Source: Lineus longissimus (taxonomy: Eukaryota > Nemertea > Pilidiophora > Heteronemertea > Lineidae). Taken from it: a DNA stretch of 64,000 bases. The notes beneath the pieces were generated by a model, which saw only the letters and a list, made by a program, of their open reading frames with translations, did no database searches and was not told where the DNA came from. Both the position numbers and the translations under genes were made by a program. Location of the stretch: positions 8,987,431-9,051,430 of the forward strand of contig NC_088322.1 of the NCBI RefSeq assembly GCF_910592395.1, read 5' to 3'. This document shows positions 59,506-64,000 of this stretch, one piece after another (position 1 is the first letter of the stretch; the number at the start of each line of letters is the position of its first letter).

Positions 59506-62500
59506 TTAAGAGGGTTCCGTTACAGCAGACTCGAAGATTTTTAGTAAATCGCCACACTTATGTCTTCTTGCCGCGTACATCATACGTTCAATACACGCGC
59601 AATGGACGCCAATACTGGAAAAGTGAATATTATTGAGAATAGCATGTCTGCTATGGAGAATGGATGAGAGTGAGCCACAGCAGTAAGTTTGAAAATAAGC
59701 CATGAGAGTGAATCGTGAGAGTGAGTAGAGGTGATCTTGGACCTGTGTGTCAAGTGTTGTCCGGGCTACTTGATGGTCGATCAGTGATATATGGGCCAAT
59801 TTATCGGGAACGACCGTCAGGGAAATTACGAGAGGATGAGGCATTTATCAGGATTATGTGGTGGCCATGATGATCGATGTGCACTATCACATGACCACGA
59901 CATATTCCCAGTCTGTCGAGTGTCCGTGGATGATAACGGAAGTTTACTTGTTAGATTGAGGCAACAGGTGCATGGTCAGATGGATAGGGAATTTGATGAG
60001 CGGGCACTTGGACAGGCGATGTAGAATTGGTCCTTTGACTTTGGTTCATACTGATATAGCTCCTAAGACTGCCTGTTATATATAGTTGGAAATTGATTTA
60101 TCGGAGTAATATGACACCAGAAAAAACCTGAACCAACTCGAACGTTTAGTGCTAAGTCACTGTTGATGATGTCATCGGTGAAGTGTTAATTCCACTAAAA
60201 TCCATAGAAGCTGCGCCTCGCCTAATTTGAAACAAGGAGCGGCACAGCGAACGGTTAATCTACCCTTAATAACAACTGTTGTCTATTGATAATGGTACAA
60301 CTTAATCAATCTTAATCACACGTTTCCACATGCATGCATGTATGACCGCGTCCAAGAGAAATCTGGCCTTGTATCGTTATAATTATCGACATCGTTCCAT
60401 GTATCCCGGGCGAATTAATTAGGTCGGCTTCGGTCGTTAATGAAAGAAAATGTCACTGTATCAGATCTTAGAATCGATATTGTTAGGATATGCATGATTT
60501 CCTTTCATGAATCCTGGGTCTGTTTGGTTTTCATTTCAATAATAGAAAGTTGAAAGTCGTGAAGAATACGAAAGACTGAAATGAGAAATGATTCCGATTG
60601 GAAGCAGTATCAACAGGCTTCTGGAACAGTTTTAGATCGTGTTTTGGAACTCTTCATTTATAAACTGATTGCTTTATCTAGATACTGCAACGAATACACC
60701 GAGTTGGAGATTTGCCGTATATTTCATTTCTTACCAATTATATATCTGACACCAGCTTGTCAGGACATTTTTTCTGTCATCTATCTGATCAAAGCGCTAA
60801 TACCCCTAGTCTGATTATACTAGGATAATACGAGAGCCTTGAGGTTGTCCGCGGAGAGGGTGAGATATCGACGCTTCCTTCCTGGCTATCATAGTTCTAA
60901 TAGATCTTAACTACCGTGTCATCTTTGAACGATCGCCACACTTCGCTACGGTTGGTACCGGGCACGCTCGACGCTGGAAGAGGCTGTAGATGCCGTACCG
61001 TGACGCCATCTTGGCATCATTTTGGATGTCAAGCCACGACCTTGACCCTGCTGACATCGTCAACAAAGTACACCGCGTGTCTGTGGATAATGTCTGTGTT
61101 GATGTTGACACATTTTAACACATACTAGTGTTGTGCTGATGCCAATGACTGTCACAAGGGTACTGACGTGAATTTACTGTTCAAATGGTGTCCTTTTCTG
61201 TGATAATGCAATCTTTGCACATACTCCATAGCAATATACCTGCTGTCATAACCAATGTATTACACGGAGACGCACTACACACTCGTGACGCACTCACTAG
61301 TCACGGGTTACCCAGATCTCAGTCAAATTGTGCGACAGAGCCTTGCCGTTAAATTTTTCTTAGATTTCACTTCAATTTGGCTGTCATGATGTACTCCTTG
61401 AGCTATATTAGCATGAGTGTGGAGTGCTCTAAAGGAATCTTCTGTCCCATAATACGATTGGAAAATAAGTCAACTGAAAGACAGCTGTGTAATCCCTTTT
61501 TGGAAGTGAATGCCATTGAGCAAGAAGCCACTACCAGTGTAGTCAATTTACATGTATAGACGCTGATGTGTATGTACCTTAGGGCATGTGTACATGTCAA
61601 TAAATAAAGATCATGTGAAAGGAAGTGTTAGAAAATTTAAATGGTTATAAAGTATCTCGAAAGAAACTTGAATCTTCAGACCTGACTGAAAATATTCACA
61701 CTTCAATTTGCATTTCATTTGAAAATTCCTGCTCGATCATGTCGATAGCACAATCTCCTTGGTACTCAATTTTGTATTTGCATCCCCGTCTTCAAAACAC
61801 GTACGTTCATAATCACTCTGACAATAGTATGTGTGATCGTGAATCGATTACTGGGCGCGAATCGGCTCATTAGCGACGCGAACGCTACGAATTGTTTTCT
61901 CGTCGAAATGTCACTGCGTCTGTAAATCGTGTGATTATTCTCAGACTCGTTTTATGCATTCAATCTTGGGCGGTTTAAAGGGATCACCCGTGACACCATT
62001 TGCATTTCTAAACGCCATCAAATTCATGGTTCGTAAAACTGAAAGGAGACCTTTGGGACTTTTGCTTTGATGGTTTCGTAGCCATAGACTATGGCGCCCA
62101 ATTGCTGACAATTAGTGGAAATATTGTGAAACTCCTCTATTACGTACGCCCTCCGGATTGACGGGAGCTTTTCCTAATAAAGAGGTGTCCCGATTAGAGA
62201 GGTCGGCGTGAATGGAAACAACCAGATTTCCTCATAGGGAAGCTTTGCTGTCAACCGAACCTGGCCAGAAACAAACTTACAACTTACCGTAAAACTGACA
62301 GTCACTGATGTAAATGAAGATAAAAAGCGCCAAAACGACTGTTGCCAAATTTCTTTATTTTAAGATTTTCGTATATGCTACATGTATATGAGAATGATTC
62401 CTCAAGGGTGAATGCAAAATAAGAAGACAGCTGATGATGCCATCCTGATTATATATTTCCCTCTCACTTCCGTGAATTATATCAGTTGCGAAATACCACT

Positions 62501-64000
62501 TGCAGGAAAGCCTTGTTGGCCGTCGCCTCTGACCTTGACGTTCCCGATGGGATGTTCGTCGACATTTAAGACATGGATCCGTCATCTTCAGCTGGCTGGC
62601 CTTTCTAACATCAAAGCAAAGAAGTGGTGCAGATCTCTCAAGATGACATTACTGGAACGATGGAGTGTCCTTCAGGGCTCTAAGTGATTAACCCTTGGAT
62701 TAGCATTTACCCTTAAAAAAAGTATTGTCAAAATTTTAATCGTTTAAGACATTTACAGAACAGCCAATGCTAAGAAAGAAAATATTTGCTCTTGGCAGAA
62801 TAGATCATTATAAGAAGAAGTACCCTAAATATTTCACTATATTTACGAAGGAAATTGGCAAAGAAGGATTTACTTGCAGAAACATGCATATTTCTGATGA
62901 GTTGTACTCCTCTGGGGACTTTAGCGCAGCACATTGTAGTTATCAATTTATGCACACTCTTCCAGTAGTTATAAGCGCGGCTGAAGTTGCTCTTAGGAAA
63001 GAGTGAGTTGTGTCAGTTTTTCTTAGTTTTTGTGATACGACTGACACTTGTCGGGAGCGTTGAAACCTCAATGCCTGAGTTATCCACACTATTCAAGGTG
63101 ATCTGGTCTGGCATCCCGGTCATCCATTAACACACCCAGTCATCTGCATGTATTTAACGACATGCTGTATTATGCGGCGATGTCAGCGCATGTCTGAGAC
63201 CATAAATCTTTTGATCACGCACCGGAAGAGGGGAACGGGAAGCGGCCGAGCATGCAAAAAGTCGGATCGATATTTCTAACATCGGGCCGACAGGATGCTG
63301 TAGTATTATCCATGCAAGAGGAATGTAACTGATGCGTATTATCTAGAGCGTTAGTGCGCATGTCCCTGCAAACATAGGATAAAACATGAAAAAAGTAGCC
63401 CATGTCTGTGATTAACTTAATGCCCGTACAGTTGCCGAAGTTTCCTTCCAGTCAAAGGCCGGATTTGATATATCACTGGTGCATGGATCAGGGGTCGGAA
63501 AAACGTTTTTTTCCTGCAGATTCGACATATTTTTGAACAAAAAGTGGTATTCTGCAACAGACAGCCCTGTTCGCCCATAATTCAAGTCATTGCTTTATTA
63601 AGTAGTTACCTAAGCTTTCTGGATCCCCTTATACATGTATATGCAATGTATTACTTCTGTTTTGCTGCCTCTGTCTACAGTAAATGACGGTAGAAAGATG
63701 TGAAATATGGCGACGAAGACAGATCACTGTTTGTACAGTTGATGTATTGTTGATTCACTATAATTGAGCCAGGTGAAACATGTGAAACATTGCTCAATCT
63801 GTTTGTTTTATTGTTGGGTATCCTTATTCCAATAACACGGTGGTAAATAGAGAGCTTGGCTTAGAACCTGGTACCAGTTGTGCTGAACAACTCCGACTCG
63901 CCTTAGCCACTGACAAAGACTGCTGTATCCTTTCATTGAGACTGGCTTTGGGGGTTTTTCTTTTGCCTGCTGCATCTCCTAGCAAGCAAATGACCCCGTC
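59506..64000. other. Non-coding; nothing clear
   Basis: A 77-codon plus frame at 59791-60024 has an acidic, protein-like C-terminal half (QMDREFDERALGQAM) but no domain or splice signal, so it is not called. A CG-richer patch lies at 60930-61090. TTTAAAGGGATCACCC near 61976 resembles an M2 left end. Nothing else is recognised to the window end. Confidence 0.45.

Noticed and set aside
59791-60024. 77-codon frame with an acidic C-terminal half
   Set aside because: It is suggestive, but there is no recognised family, no splice sites and no neighbouring exon. It was left as a note in the gap entry.

Overview
This window is AT-rich nuclear DNA from a eukaryote, most likely a marine invertebrate animal. 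Three things point there: genes broken by GT-AG introns, dense small transposons and tRNA-derived SINEs, and a strong excess of the palindrome TACATGTA. I cannot name the species from sequence alone. There are no operons, ribosome-binding sites, tRNA or rRNA genes, or CRISPR arrays that I can support. Most of the 64 kb is non-coding and made of decayed repeats.

The one well-supported gene is a pogo/Tigger-type transposase on the minus strand (29762-32098). I rebuilt it as three exons with good splice sites, giving an uninterrupted 583-residue protein: a pipsqueak-type helix-turn-helix, a CENP-B-like DNA-binding region, a DDE nuclease domain with D-D-35-D spacing, a basic patch, an acidic stretch, and a C-terminal PHD-like zinc finger. 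A GC-rich upstream segment holds an E2F-type palindrome, and NRF1-type palindromes lie in intron 1 and beyond the 3' end. Head-to-head with it, at 33471-33618 (+), is a likely first coding exon of an unrelated host gene ending in a clean GTAAGT donor. A weaker first-exon candidate lies at 48032-48233 (+).

Layout. 1-370: remnant of the C-terminal end of a LINE reverse transcriptase (minus strand). 5-6 kb: two short hairpin MITEs. 8.3 kb: a SINE fragment. 9-11.6 kb: a dense repeat cluster with a 132-bp duplication, a 1.27-kb composite element with inverted ends, and a perfect 25-bp hairpin. 15 kb: short tandem repeats. 18.7-18.9 kb: CCAAT/CRE cluster. 19.7-20.2 kb: two MITEs at TTAA sites. 24.4 kb: tandem repeats. 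27.7-28.1 kb: full SINE. 29.3-32.3 kb: the transposase locus. 34.0-35.1 kb: a TTAA MITE and an element with 82-bp inverted repeats. 35.6 and 38.8 kb: minisatellites. 40.1-41.1 kb: a SINE split by a 672-bp TTA-flanked element. 44.7-46.2 kb: further MITE copies. From about 49 kb to the end I recognise almost nothing.

The transposase could act only on elements carrying its own ends. The TTAA and TTA elements nearby have the target-site signatures of other superfamilies (piggyBac-like and PIF/Harbinger-like), so they were probably moved by enzymes encoded elsewhere. Exon boundaries, motif positions and repeat alignments were read by eye.
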